Positions 12,106 through 23,060 of a stretch of DNA of 64,000 nt are shown in pieces (positions within the stretch are counted from its first letter, which is position 1; every line of letters begins with the position of its first letter). The DNA is from Punica granatum (Eukaryota; Streptophyta; Magnoliopsida; Myrtales; Lythraceae): the NCBI RefSeq assembly GCF_007655135.1, contig NC_045130.1, forward strand, positions 26,532,605 to 26,596,604. Reading direction: 5' to 3'. Position numbers and translations under genes: made by a program. Under the pieces are notes generated by a model, which was not told the DNA's origin, searched no databases, and saw nothing but the letters and a program-made list of their open reading frames with translations.

Positions 12106-15100
12106 ATGGAGGGAGAGCTCAACAACTTTATCCTGGTATGGATCTCGGCGGCCGCCTCCCTCTGCTACTGCCACACTGCCTCGAAGCTCGTCCCGGCCGG
12201 CCTCACGAGGCTGCTCTGCCTCGCCCCCGTGGTCTGCTTATTCTTGGCCCTCCCTCTTAGGCTTACCACCCTCTCCCTCAGTAGCCTCTCCTCCTTTTTC
12301 CTCTCCTGGCTCGCCAACTTCAAGCTCCTCCTCCTCGCCTTTGGTGAGGGCCCTCTTTGCTCCAACCCGCCACTCACACTCCCTCGGTTCCTTGCCATTG
12401 CCGGCCTCCCCATCAAGCTCCAGACTCTTCCTCATCCAAACGAGGAGAATGTAGCAAAGAAGGTATCATACTCGCCCATGCGTGTGAATAGTTTGCTGGA
12501 ATTTCCACCATTAGATTAGATTACTAATTAAGTTAACTTCAATATGGCGGTCCGCCCCCCCTGAGTTTTTTGCTCCAACTCTCAATTGCAAATATTGTGT
12601 TGCGAATTGTGACTAATGCCGAATTGCTAGCAAAGTCGCCTTTGAATGAGTTATATATGTTTCAAGTGACGAATAGATCTGAGGTACCATAAGACTTAAT
12701 TAATACTAGCAGGCGGGGATCGAGCTAATCATTCCAAGTTTCACCTCTTCCAGGATGGTCAAACTTTGCACGATCTCCTTGTGATTATTCATATATATGC
12801 ACGAAAATTTTGGCTATATTACTTATACAAAAGAAAAGGGCCATGTTGAAGTGGGAAATTCTATAATACAATTAATGAAATCAGTGCATTATAACATCAA
12901 CTAAATACTATGGCATCAAAGAGGGTATAGCACGGTGGTGCATGTTCTCGCCTAGTGACAAAGAGGTCCCAAGTTCGATGCTCAAGTGAGACTACCCATG
13001 TCCCTTTATTCGATATTTATCATTTCCATTTCATTATACTAGGCTTATTAACCTCCTTCACAACAGAAAAAATTACTAAACACTAGCATTCTATCCTGCG
13101 CATTGCAGGGATTTGTTTTCATATATTGCTATACCATTTCTTGTTGTAATTATTTGCAATTTTGAAACACAAACTTTCTGATTCAAAATAATAACTATTT
13201 TCAAATTATTAATTAGAAATTCAAATATTTACCTTACATTTTTTTGTTAAGAATTAAAGTGAGTCAACTATTATTTTGCCACATAGCAAGTTAATTATTG
13301 AAATAATATTCTGAAATTATTTATTTCAATTGATATGCATCATTATTTTTTTTGTTAATTATCAATACATATTGAAATATATTATGTTTAGTAATTATAA
13401 TAAAACTTCATTTTGCTAGTTTTTTAAACAATATTTATGAGATTCTTATTTTTAAAATTAAATTTTTTATTTTATTTGTGAGTTTAAGCTCATAGCGGTA
13501 TATCTTAATATTTTTCATTTATAAGACCATAACTTTTATTGAAAATTATATTATTATTTATGAGCTTAAAGCATTTATATATCATTTTTATAATAATTAT
13601 TCTAAATTTTAGAAAACATATTTTCTTCTTAACACTATAAAACATTTTTAATAATTAATTTCAAGTTTTATACAATAATTTTGTTAGTATTTTTTGGGAA
13701 ATTTTTGTATGAATTTTTTTTGTTCTTTCTTTGTATTATTTGTGATTTCATCTTTTTATACATTTATTTCATTTACATAATAATTACTTATATTTTTAAA
13801 AAATAATTGGCTTATAAAGAATCATAAAAGTATAAAAAAATAGCTTAATATTTTACACAATAATTTTTGAATAATAACCTTCGATGAAGTTGGACTAATT
13901 AACTTATTTAATATTTTTTTTCTAAAATTTCTCTTACGAATTTGTTTTATACACTTTTGTACTCAATTTCATATATTTTAATTTCTTTCAGATGCCAATT
14001 GTTTACGGTGCGTTTGGTTTCAGAGTTAAAGTAACTTTGATTTTGATTGTGGAAAAGGACAAAATGTTATGTAGTATGTCGAATTAAAGTTAAAGTTAAA
14101 ATTTTTGTGATTTTAACCCTGAAAACAAACGGGCCAATAGTTTAGTCTTATATATTATCAATTAATTATTTTCAATATAAGTTATATAATAATAACTAAT
14201 TAAATATTACTTTGTTATATAATTGTAAATTGACTATTTTATAAGTAGGACCCTATTTAATGCAAAAATGGAATCAATTTTACTATATATATAGATATGG
14301 ATGGATATAGATAGATCGATGTCAGTAAAAGTTAAGGCCTTATTTGGATTCCGGGTTAAAAAATTTTAACTTTAACTTTAACTTAACACACTACACAACA
14401 AAAACACACATTTCCCAAGCAAAAAAATTTTAACTTTAACTTTAACTCAACACACTACACAACAAAAACGCACGTTTCTCAAGTCAAATTTATAATCTCA
14501 TTTCATTTGTCATTTTCCACAATAAAAATCAAAATCAAAATTAAAGTTACTTTAACTTTGAAACCAAACGCACCGTAAATATTTTACAAAGTAAAGTTCC
14601 TCAAAATCTATGTAGTTCATTTAAAAATTTGTTTTTTTTCGAAATATGTGTAATTTACCTTGAAATCTGTGTACTTTACTTTTTTTTTTGTAGTAATTCA
14701 CTTCCTTTGTTACTAATTTACTAGAAATTTAAGTAATTTACTACAAATTAGAGCAATTTACTTTGGTTGTATGGTACAAGTGATCCTAGGCTTTCCCACG
14801 TTGACAGATATCATAAAATTATCTGGTAGAAGCTGAGAACCTACGGCTATACAAGAGGCGCAAATCGATTAAAACATTTTCGGATTGACTCCACAGGAAG
14901 GCTTGAAGTCACTGCTGAACTATGCCGCCAGGTGCTTGCTGCTGGCGTCCTTTGTGCCGCTCTACGAGAAGGAATGGATCCACCAAAAGCTCATCATGAT
15001 GATGTACGCAATCCACGTGTATGTCAGCCTTGAGGTCAGCCTTGCCATCGTCGGCGCAGCAGCTTGGGCCTTCACTGGCATTGGCCTTGAGCCGCAATTC

Positions 15101-15607
15101 GATGAGCCCTATCTCTCCACTTCCCTCCAGGACTTCTGGGGCCGCCGCTGGAACCTCATGGTGACAAGCATCCTCCACCCTTCCGTATACAAACCCATGC
15201 GGTCTATCTCTGCACGATGGTTTGAGCGGAGGTGGACTGCAGTGCCTGCGGCCTTCTCGGCCTTCCTTGTGTCGGGGTTGATGCACGAGCTGGTTTTCTA
15301 CCACATAGGGAGGAGGGACCCCACTTGGGCCGTTACGACTTTCTTTTTGCTCCACGGAGTTTCAGTAGCTGTGGAGATCGGTTTAAAGAAATCAATCCGG
15401 TGGCGGCTGCCAAAGGTTGTTTCCTGCCCCCTGACTGTGGCATACGTTGTAGCAACAGGGTTGTGGCTGTTTATCCCAGCACTGATGGAGTGCGATGCCG
15501 TGCCTAAAGCCCGAAGGGAGACCGTGGCTCTGATAGAGTTTGTAAAGCATTGTTGGAGCATTTTACAATTTTGCTCCATCACCATCTGGAGTATATTTAA
15601 AACCTAA
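12106..15607 (+). CDS. Wax synthase (long-chain-alcohol O-fatty-acyltransferase-like), copy 1
   Basis: Spliced from 12106-12462 and 14897-15607, giving 355 residues, the usual size for plant wax synthases. These ER-membrane enzymes of the MBOAT group move an acyl group from acyl-CoA to a fatty alcohol or sterol. Exon 1 (119 codons, phase 0) starts MEGELNN and holds about three hydrophobic segments (residues 7-24, 31-52, 55-78). Exon 2 has the family block DFWGRRWNLMV (198-208) and SGLMHEL (246-251), whose His249 is the expected catalytic residue. The donor is AAG|GTATCA and the acceptor CCACAG|GAAGG. The intron is 2,434 bp against 89 bp in copy 2, and holds a SINE, a Helitron candidate and MITEs. 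The frame is intact, so it could be active; whether the long intron is spliced well is unknown. A sterol acyltransferase role is also possible. Confidence 0.88.
12921..13072 (+). mobile_element. SINE-like element, family A, in the wax synthase intron
   Basis: The head GAGGGTATAGCACGGTGG and the B-box-like AAGTTCGATGCTC are followed by ACTACCC.TGTCC and TTATACTAGGC, matching the minus-strand copy at 11110-11269 point by point. It ends in an A-run at 13066-13072. A clear target duplication was not found. Confidence 0.55.
13083..14295 (-). mobile_element. Candidate non-autonomous Helitron in the wax synthase intron
   Basis: On the minus strand the 5' end reads A|TCTATATATATAG (plus 14296-14283), and the 3' end has a short hairpin (CCTGC-AATGC-GCAGG) eight bases before CTAG|T (CTAG at 13083-13086). 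TC at the start, CTRR at the end, a hairpin just inside it and insertion between A and T are the Helitron rules. The body is AT-rich and has no coding sequence, and a MITE is nested at 14008-14135. No full-length relative was available for comparison. Confidence 0.5.
14008..14135 (+). mobile_element. Short MITE nested in the Helitron candidate
   Basis: The ends GGTGCGTTTGGTTTCAGAG and, inverted, GGCCCGTTTGTTTTCAGGG make imperfect terminal inverted repeats around a 128-bp AT-rich body. The same end motif recurs at 14335-14577, 48861-49136 and 60563-60827, so this is a local MITE family. Confidence 0.6.
14335..14577 (-). mobile_element. MITE with internal 70-bp tandem duplication
   Basis: The ends AGGCCTTATTTGGATTCCGG and (inverted) CGGTGCGTTTGGTTTCAAAG form imperfect inverted repeats. 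The right end matches the left end of the MITE at 14008 over about 50 bp in the opposite orientation, so the two can pair with each other in the transcript. The body holds an imperfect direct repeat of about 70 bp (near 14363 and 14433) built on TTTTAACTTTAACTTTAAC. Confidence 0.6.
14578..14896. repeat. Intron tail with degenerate GTAATTTAC motifs
   Basis: Variants of GTAATTTAC/GTAAATTAC recur every 15-30 bp from about 14590 to 14765. A similar, longer run lies at 49490-49700. The last 130 bp up to the splice acceptor at 14896 look like ordinary intron. Confidence 0.45.
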
Positions 15608-16159
15608 CGAGCTCTTTTGTAATCGAAAAAACTTAGGGAGCTCCAACTACATGTGTGGACAGAATTGCATTTAGTTGAAACTTTGTCATGGTACAAGGAA
15701 GAGTTCATGAGAGAGAACTGTAATGGGGTATGTTTATAATACAATTCGTTAAGGATTGGATATATAGGTGCTTTCAAATAAATTACTTCAATTTTTTAAC
15801 AAATAAAATATTGAAGAGTCCTTGGTTTCCCTGTCTATATCAATTAAAATAAAACCAATAAACAAGTAGATAAAAGAGAGTGTAGCGCATTGACATGCAC
15901 TTTCGATTTAATTAAAAGGTCCTTAAATTAGATATTTCTTGTGTTATTAGTGGCACCTCATTTTTAATTATGAAAATTTTTGTTTTATTGTACTTAGTTC
16001 ATGAAATTGAAAAATAAAATAAAATAAAATAAAATAGATGATAGATGAATAATAAATAAATAAATAAACAATATTAATTAATTAATTTCCACCCTTTCTG
16101 CTCCGAGTTGACCAGTCCATAAAAGTTGCATATAATTTACGAAAAAAAACAAAACAAAA
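15608..16159. other. Spacer between wax synthase copies
   Basis: AT-rich 3' flank of copy 1, with short simple repeats (AAAAT units near 16008, AATA units near 16050). No gene recognised. Confidence 0.5.
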
Positions 16160-16412
16160 AGAGTGTGCGTCACCGAAAAAAAAGAAAAAGAAAAAGAGAA
16201 AGAAGTTTGTATACAATTTCCCATCCGACGGAAACCAAAGCAGCCAACAATTCACTGTCAACGCCATCATAAGGTCAAGAGGCAAAACACAGAGGAAGAG
16301 CTCAAATACTTCAGTGTGGATCTTCGCGGCAGCCTCCAAGCTTGCCCCGGATGGCCCCGCAAGGCTGCTCTGCCTCCTCCCGGTGGTCTGCCTTTTCTTG
16401 GCCCTCCCTCTT
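16160..16412 (+). pseudogene. Wax synthase exon-1 fragment, broken by an LTR element
   Basis: From about 16205 this matches the 5' flank and first exon of the intact copies. It shares the flank CAACGCCATC, then GAGCTC, a block coding for a SKL.P-like segment (near 16338) and GGTGGTCTGCC...CTTGG.CCTCCCTCTT. The start codon is lost, and about 25 bp after the first dozen codons (the SLCYCH region) are deleted. Homology stops exactly at 16412, where TGTTGACAC starts the LTR of the next element. The rest of the gene was not found on the far side, so the remainder has been deleted. Confidence 0.8.
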
Positions 16413-17760
16413 TGTTGACACTCAATTTTTGGCAGATTTTCATAAATTGGACCGGCCGGTTCTGACCGGTTCTTCGGTGATATTAAAGGATCCTGATAAA
16501 CCGAAATATCAAGTATATCTATGGATATGATGATTGATCGATCCAATATTCTCACCCAACGGACTAGGCTCGAATCAATTGAGAGACGTTTAGTCCAAAA
16601 TAGGAGAATATGCTCAACCCGTAAAGAAGGCCGGTTGGCCCAGTTGTCTCTTAAGTGCCAATTTATCCGAAAATAGGTATAAATCTCGGATATACAGTTA
16701 ATTCGATTGTATTTATGGTAAAATGTTGGGATATCATATTGAATATTTTTGAGTCGAGACCAAAAGGGCCGATCGGCCCTCATGAGGGCTAGCCAGCCCT
16801 CTCGACAATGGTGGTTGGCGCTTAAGAGAGTGCCAACCGGCCCTGATGTGAGAGCTGTTTTACTTGGACAACATGCCCCTTTGAATATACGGTTCGATTG
16901 TATTTAGGGAAAGTATCTTCGGGAGCACACATTAGAGCCTGTCGGCCTACATTACAGCCGACTCGGCCTTGACAGCAGTGGCAATCGACGCACATTGAGC
17001 GCCAACCGGCCCTTTTTGCCCCTGGAAAAATCTATAAATGGGGGTCATTTCTGATATGATCCAGCTAGAGGACCCTTCGCACGAGCATGAGGAAGAATTC
17101 CAGGATGACAGGGTCGGGCATGAAGGCGAGCTTTGGGATAAGCATGTGCCAGCTAGAGCAAGTACAAGAGCACGAGCCAAGCGAATCCAACAAGCCATGC
17201 AAAGGTTGTTATTGCATGTCCATGGAGGAGTAGTCGAGCTATTGAGCGGGCTGCATGTGGAACAAGAAGCCACGACCGTTCATATCCTAAAAATCTATTT
17301 AGTAGATAATCTCAGTTCAAAATGCTGAATTCAGTTGCTTTTTAATAACTTAGGCCTATTTCATTTTGGGTTAATTACACTTAGGATTTATTTTAGCCAA
17401 GCCCATTAACCTATTTAGGTTATCAGCTAGTATCTCTCTATAAATAAGTATGTGGCATCCTTAGAAAAGACATATCAGTTTTCATTGAACTTTGTAAGAA
17501 AGGTTTTTTTTCTGAGTTGTTCTACAGCAACTTCGCCGATATTACAAGTGTGATGACTTATGATTCCCGACATTTATAATATTGGTTTATAGCTCCTTAT
17601 AGCTAGCGGGTCAATATTTCATATTATAATATTGGTTTCTGACTCTTTATAGTCAGCGGGTCAATATTCTCTATTCTTGAAACCTTTATTGGACGATCCC
17701 GGATTTGATCTCATTCTATTGTTGTTGGGTCTCGCGGCAGGTTCGTCGAGGTTCGCATCA
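16413..17760 (+). repeat. 5' LTR of the plus-strand retroelement
   Basis: It starts TGTTGACACTC directly after the broken wax-synthase exon and ends GTTCGCATCA just before the primer site. A TATA box (CTATAAATAAG) at about 17438 is placed as expected for LTR transcription. Within it an open frame at 17038-17328 contains TRARAKRIQQAM, a motif like the one I know from the C-terminal end of many plant Ty3/gypsy polyproteins, so coding sequence may run into the LTR. Confidence 0.6.
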
Positions 17761-17763
17761 TTT

Positions 17764-17775
17764 TGGTATCAGAGC
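17764..17775 (+). promoter_or_regulatory. Primer binding site, tRNA-Met type
   Basis: TGGTATCAGAGC, three bases after the LTR end, is the usual plant primer site complementary to the 3' end of initiator tRNA-Met. Confidence 0.8.
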
Positions 17776-18156
17776 TTTGGCTCAAATCCAGGTTTCACCT
17801 ATCCTATTTCGTTTTTTTTTGTTATCCATTGTTCTTAGGGTTCGTAAATCGTTGATAGAAGTTGTGATTTTTGTTGGTTGATTCCAATTGTCCTGAAGAA
17901 TCCATGCTTTGATATTTGCAGGTACCGCCTGAGAATCCATATGAGGAGAAATTGGCGAAACCGGGACACCCATTTCTTTATTGTTCTATATTTTCTTGAT
18001 ATAATGCTTATCGGATGATCATAACGTTCATTCTTGGACGAAAATCTGTATTTCGAAGTCTTTGATACATTTCTGTCAGTTTCTGTTTATGATGCGAACA
18101 GAGCCGATCGGCACATATAGCGCTGACCCGCGTTGTTGCAAGGGCCGATAGGCCAT

Positions 18157-18560
18157 TATCAAGGGCTTGCTATTTTATCTAGCGTTCCCTACCCGTGCGG
18201 CCCTAGAATCGCTATTCTAGGCAGCCTTTCCCTTTGCAGAACTTCTAGAGAGAGAAACTAGAGAGAGAAGCTCTGGAGAATGATACTTGTATTGCTTTTT
18301 CAAGTGTCTGTACAAATGAGAATGTGAGATCCTTATATAGGCACTTGGTATTTAATGTTCATCCAACTACTTCTACCATCTACCGGTATAAATGCAATTA
18401 TCCCAACTACCGATATTAATTACAGAAGACTCGAGTGACTTCTAGAAGGTTCGGGGTCCGAGACTCTCTAGAAGACTCCATCGCACGCATTTCCTAGCAA
18501 ACCTCAACAACTTCGGGCTCCCTCGATCATCTTCGATGTTAGGAAGGTCCGTTCGTAACA
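18157..18560 (-). repeat. 3' LTR of the chromovirus
   Basis: Matches the LTR at 23061-23464 along its whole 404 bp. The outer terminus has mutated (TATCAAGGGC where the other copy has TGTCACGGGC). Confidence 0.9.
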
Positions 18561-18571
18561 TTCTCCCCCAC
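18561..18571 (-). promoter_or_regulatory. Polypurine tract of the chromovirus
   Basis: On the minus strand GTGGGGGAGAA lies directly before the 3' LTR, as needed for plus-strand DNA priming. Confidence 0.8.
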
Positions 18572-19017
18572 CTAATATGGCGACGCCCTCGTCGCATTCT
18601 CTGCATAAAAAGCCTCAATCTGCTTTGTAAACTGCCACAAGTCTTTGGCAGGTTCCCAACTTGCCTCACTCTCGGGTAACCCCTTCCATTTGATGAGGTA
18701 CTCACGCTTCGGTCATATGCCGCCTTAGCCCCAATTGATGCACGCGAGGACTCGGCCCTGCTCGGATCTTCCTTGTCCTCCTGGAATGGCTTCAGCATAC
18801 TCACGTGGAATACCGGGTGGAGCTTTAGCTTCTTAGGGAGTTCCACCTTGTACGCCACGTTACCTATGCGCTGGAGGACTTGGAATGGGCCCTCGTATCT
18901 CCGTGTAAGGCCCTTGTGCACGTCCTTGTGTCGGAGAATGTTGTGTAGTTTCACCAACACACAGTCGCCCACACTATACTCGACGTGGCGACGCTTCTTA
19001 TCGGCCCACTTCTTCAT
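18572..19017 (-). pseudogene. Chromovirus integrase C-terminus and chromodomain
   Basis: After the stop the frame resumes with VGDCVLVKL and RRYEGPFQVL (GPF/Y module) and LHPVFHVSMLKPF. A frameshift near 18706 leads into the chromodomain (YLIKWKGLPESEASWEP), which ends in a stop at 18572-18574. The chromodomain places the element among plant chromoviruses. The exact clade cannot be settled by eye. Confidence 0.9.
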
Positions 19018-20156
19018 TCACTTCGTCGCACTGTTGAGGCAAGACCGTGCCAAGTCCGCCTCTTCTTGCCAACTCTTGGCGACCTTGTACGCCGCTAGGC
19101 TATTCCCCTTGTATCCCGATGCCATCGTACTCGGGGTTGATGGCTGCTGGCCCGTCACAATCTCGAAGGGACTTTTGCCGGTAGACTCGCTCCTTTGTAG
19201 GTTATAGGAGAATTGGGCTGCATCGATCATCGTCGCCCAATCTTTTTGCGTTGTGCTCACGTAGTGTCGTAGGTACAACTCCAAGAGTGCATTCACCCTC
19301 TCCGTTTGGCCGTCGGTTTGAGGATGAAGACTTGTAGAGAAGTTCAAGCTTGTGCCCAAAAGCTTGAAGAGCTCAGTCCAAAATCGCCCCGTAAATCGAT
19401 GATCACGATCACTAACTATCGTGGTCGGCATGCCCAATACTTGACCACGTTCTTCATGAAGAGTCGGGCTGCCTCCTCCGCTGGGCAGTCCTTCTTAGCC
19501 GGGATGAACGTCGCATACTTCGAGAATCGATCAACCACGACCATCAACGTTTGACATCCCTTCGACTTCGGAAGGTTGACTGTGAAATCCATCGAAACAC
19601 TCTCCCAAGGACGCTCTGGAATGGGGAGAGGCTCGAGGAGTCCTGCGGCCGACTTCTGCTCTGTCTTGTCCTGTTGGCACACAAGACAAGTCTTCACGAA
19701 AATCTCCACATCATCCCGTAGTTGAGGCCAATAGTACCGCTCTTCGACGAGTGCTAAAGTGCGGTGAATCCTCGGGTGACCAGCCCACTTTGAGTCATGG
19801 CACTCCCGTAGAATCTCCCGTCTGAGGTTGTCATAGAGCGGCACGTAGACTCGACGACCCTTGATGTAAACAAGGTCATCCTCGCACCAAAATTGCCATG
19901 ACTTCCCTTCGCGAGCGAGCTCCAAGAGAATGCGGGCTTTAGCGTCATGCTGCAGCCCTTCCTTGATCCGACCCAACCATGGACTCTCAAGTCGGCTGAT
20001 CGCGGCGAGTTCCACCCGTCGACTCAATGCATCAGCCACGGCATTGGTCCTTCCTGGCTTATACTCCATCACAAAATCGAACTCGGCCAGGAAATCTTGC
20101 CAACGAGCTTGCTTCGGGGATAACTTCTTTTGCGTCTGGAAGTAACTCGGGGACAA
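19018..20156 (-). pseudogene. Chromovirus integrase
   Basis: The zinc-binding head is seen as H...H (HDSKWAGHPRIHRTL) with CLVCQQDK. The catalytic core has MDFTVNLP, IVSDRDHRFTGRFW and HPQTDGQTERVN, giving the D, D and E residues. A frameshift lies near 19437, between the first and second aspartate, and a stop at 19018-19020. Confidence 0.9.
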
Positions 20157-21175
20157 TGAACTTTGAGCCCAAGAAATAGTGCCTCCAAGTCCGGAGACAA
20201 TGCACCATCGCCGTCATTTCCTTCTCTTGGACCGTATACGGTCGCTCCACGTCACTAAGCTTCCGGGACTCAAACGCGATGGGGTGGCCATCTTGCATCA
20301 GCACCCCGCCGATAGCGAAATCCGAGGCATCCGTCTCCACCTCGAACGACTTCTCATAACAAGGCAATGCGAGAACGGGCTCATCCGTGACAACCCGCTT
20401 CAAGCGATCAAAAGCTGCTTGACATTTGTCTGTCCACTCCCAGGCTCGAGCCTTCTTCAAGAGGTCCGTGAGTGGCACGGTGATGCTTGAGTAGCCCTTG
20501 ATGAACCGTCGATAATAGTTGGCGAGACCAAGGAACGAACGCAACTCTGTCACCTTGGTTGGCGATTTCCATTCCATGATCGAGGCCACCTTTGATGGAT
20601 CCATTCGGACCCGACCTCCACCAACGATGTGGCAGAGGAAAAAGGACTTCCCTCTTAGCGAATGCACACTTCTCCCTCTTCACAATCAAGGAGTTCTCCC
20701 GAAGCACCTCGAAGACTTGTCTCAAGTGCTCGACGTGGTCCTCGAGTGACCGGCTATACACAACGATATCGTCAAGATAAACCACCACAAATCGATCAAG
20801 AAACGGGTGGAGTACCTTATTCATGAGGGTGCAAAAAGTGGCCGGTGCATTAGTCAGCCCAAAGGGCATGACGAGGAACTCGTAGGAACGGTATCGCGTT
20901 ACGCATGCGGTCTTAGGCTCGTCCCCTTCCGCGATCCGCACTTGGTAGTACCCCGACCGCAGATCCAACTTAGAGATCCACTGAGCTTCCCCAAGCTGGT
21001 CAAAGAGATCTGCAATCAACGGTATCGGGTACTTGTTCTTGACCGTTAGCTTGTTCAATGCCCGGTAGTCTATACACATCCGTAGCGATCCGTCGTGCTT
21101 CTTTTGGAAGAGCACCGGGGCACCGAACGGGGCCTTCGAAGGTCGAACATAGCCAGCATCAAGCAACTCCTTGAG
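20059..21175 (-). pseudogene. Chromovirus reverse transcriptase and RNase H
   Basis: Motifs in order are [35 protein letters not shown] and the catalytic [11 protein letters not shown]. RNase H follows with [13 protein letters not shown] and [12 protein letters not shown] frameshift near 20660 separates the two parts and another near 20150 ends the RNase H block. Confidence 0.9.
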
Positions 21176-23032
21176 CTACCTCCTCAATTCCGCCAACTCT
21201 AGCGGTGCCATCCGGTAAGGAGCCATGGCGGGTGGCTTAGCATCGGGCACCAACTCGATCTGGTGATCCACCTCCCTCTTAGGTGGAAGCTTCTTCGGAA
21301 GTTTCGTCAGCATCACATCCTTGAAGGAATTGAGGACTTGGGCGACCTTCGCTGGTACGTCATCTTCCGAGCCCCCATCCTCATCTACCTTCAAGGCCGC
21401 AAGGTACGTGACTTCTCCTTTCTGGATCCCTCGCTTCAGTTGCATGGCCGACAAGGTCTTTTGCCCATTTCCCATTGACCGCTTGACCGGCACCACGCAT
21501 TGGCACTTAGCATCCAACACACAGATGCAATCCGCGAATGGGACGAGTAGTGCATCGATCCTGTCAAGGAAATCCATCCCAATAACAAAGTCGTAGTCAT
21601 CAAGAGGGATTACCTCAACAGTTTCCTTTCCGCTCCACTGGCCGATCCGGATATCCACGTCCTTAGCAACACCGCATGTCAGGACTTCTTCGGAATTCAC
21701 TGTCTTGAGCCGCCCCCTTGTCCTTTCAACCCGAAGTCCCAGCTTCTTCGCGCCTTCTTCAGAGATGAAGAGGTTGGATGCTCCTGTGTTAACGAGAGCA
21801 CTAAATGCCTTCCCGGCAATTTCAACATCCGCGAACATGAGCCCCTTCGACTGATTGGCCTTCCTGGTCGTAATGGAGCTAAGGATACGCAACGAGCCCA
21901 ACCGCGTCTCCTCTTCCTTTTCCTCGTCGGCTTTCACCAACGCCGCGAGCTTGGCTTTGGTAGGGCATTCTCAAGCCATGTGCGGACCATCGCATAAGAA
22001 ACACTTGAGCATCCGCTCATCCTTCCCCTTTGGCTTGCTCGACCCCGCCTTGTCCTTGAAAGTTGACTTGGTCGTCTTGCCGCCATCGGATCGGTGGGAC
22101 TTCTCTTTATCTCCCCCACCTTTGGGCTTGCCCTTCTCTTTCGAGTCGGACTTGCTTGATGAGCAGAATTCCACCAGCGACTCCGCCGTCGACATAGCCT
22201 GGTGCAGATCTTGCACACCGCGGCGTTGCAGCTCTTGCTTAGCCCACGGTTTCAGCCCATCCATGAACTGGAAGAAGGCTTCTTTGTCAGTCAGCGACGG
22301 AATCTGAAGCATGAGTTCCGTGAACTGCCGCACATACTCCGGAAGTTCACCCTTATGCTCCAGGCGTCGAAGCTTGGCGCGAGCTTCATCCTCCGCATAC
22401 TCAGGGTAGAACTGTTGGCGGAATTCAGCCTTGAACTCCTCCCAAGTGTTGACCGTGTTGCCACTTCGGTTGTCGCACCTCCGACGCCACCATAGCAAAG
22501 CGACATCCACAAGGTACATGGAAACCATCCCCACACGGACAGCTTCGTCCTCTACCCCCGTCGCGCGGAAGTAGGTCTCCATACTCCATATGAAGTTGTC
22601 CACGTCCTTGGCCACCCTAGTTCCCTTGAATTCCTTGGGCCTCGGGACATCTGGACGCGCGCTAAACTGACCTATGCCACCCCCATTGACACGAGTCCTC
22701 CGCACTTGCACGAGTTTGGCCCTGAGCTCATCGATCTCAGCACGCATGGCCGAGACAAGGGCTTCCAGCGTCTCGTCCCGCTTGGTCAGCTCGTCAACTG
22801 CAGTGTTTAAGGCGCCCTGCATACCCTCTTGAAGCTCCTCCAAGTCCGAGCGGAGCTCCTCCATGCCCTTGGACGCGTCCTCGGTCTTACCTTGGACGTC
22901 CGCCATGACAACCTCCATCTTTGTCATGCGGCCCTCAAACGAACTTAGTGGATCCCTCGAGCTTTCCCGCTGCTTCTTAGACTTTGCCTTCGTCTCATCG
23001 ATCACCACCTCCGATTGGTTAGAGGTTGCCAT
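21176..23032 (-). pseudogene. Chromovirus gag and protease
   Basis: The start at 23032 (MATSNQSE) gives gag with a coiled-coil-like N-terminus, the retrotransposon gag core (ARLxxLEHKGELPEYVRQF-like block) and a zinc knuckle beginning CFLCDGPHMA. The next codon, tryptophan in the family, is a stop (21971-21973). The frame continues into the aspartic protease, with ADVEIAGK and VIGMDFLDRID visible; its catalytic D(T/S)GA motif reads NTGA, so the active-site aspartate is missing. A second stop lies at 21176-21178. Confidence 0.9.
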
Positions 23033-23046
23033 CGCCTTAGACCTTC

Positions 23047-23058
23047 GCTCTGATACCA
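23047..23058 (-). promoter_or_regulatory. Primer binding site of the chromovirus
   Basis: On the minus strand it reads TGGTATCAGAGC, two bases from the 5' LTR: the tRNA-Met primer site. Confidence 0.9.
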
Positions 23059-23060
23059 CT

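Noticed and set aside
12165..12435. Minus-strand basic open frames over wax synthase exon 1
   Set aside because: They are shadows of the sense exon, which has the expected start, membrane segments and splice donor.
14909..15585. Long antisense and alternative-frame open frames over wax synthase exon 2 (and 26180-26883 in copy 2)
   Set aside because: They are shadows of a GC-rich coding exon; the sense frame has all family motifs.
16082..16783. 233-codon minus-strand open frame
   Set aside because: It crosses the junction of the wax synthase fragment and the LTR, contains a poly-F run and matches no family.
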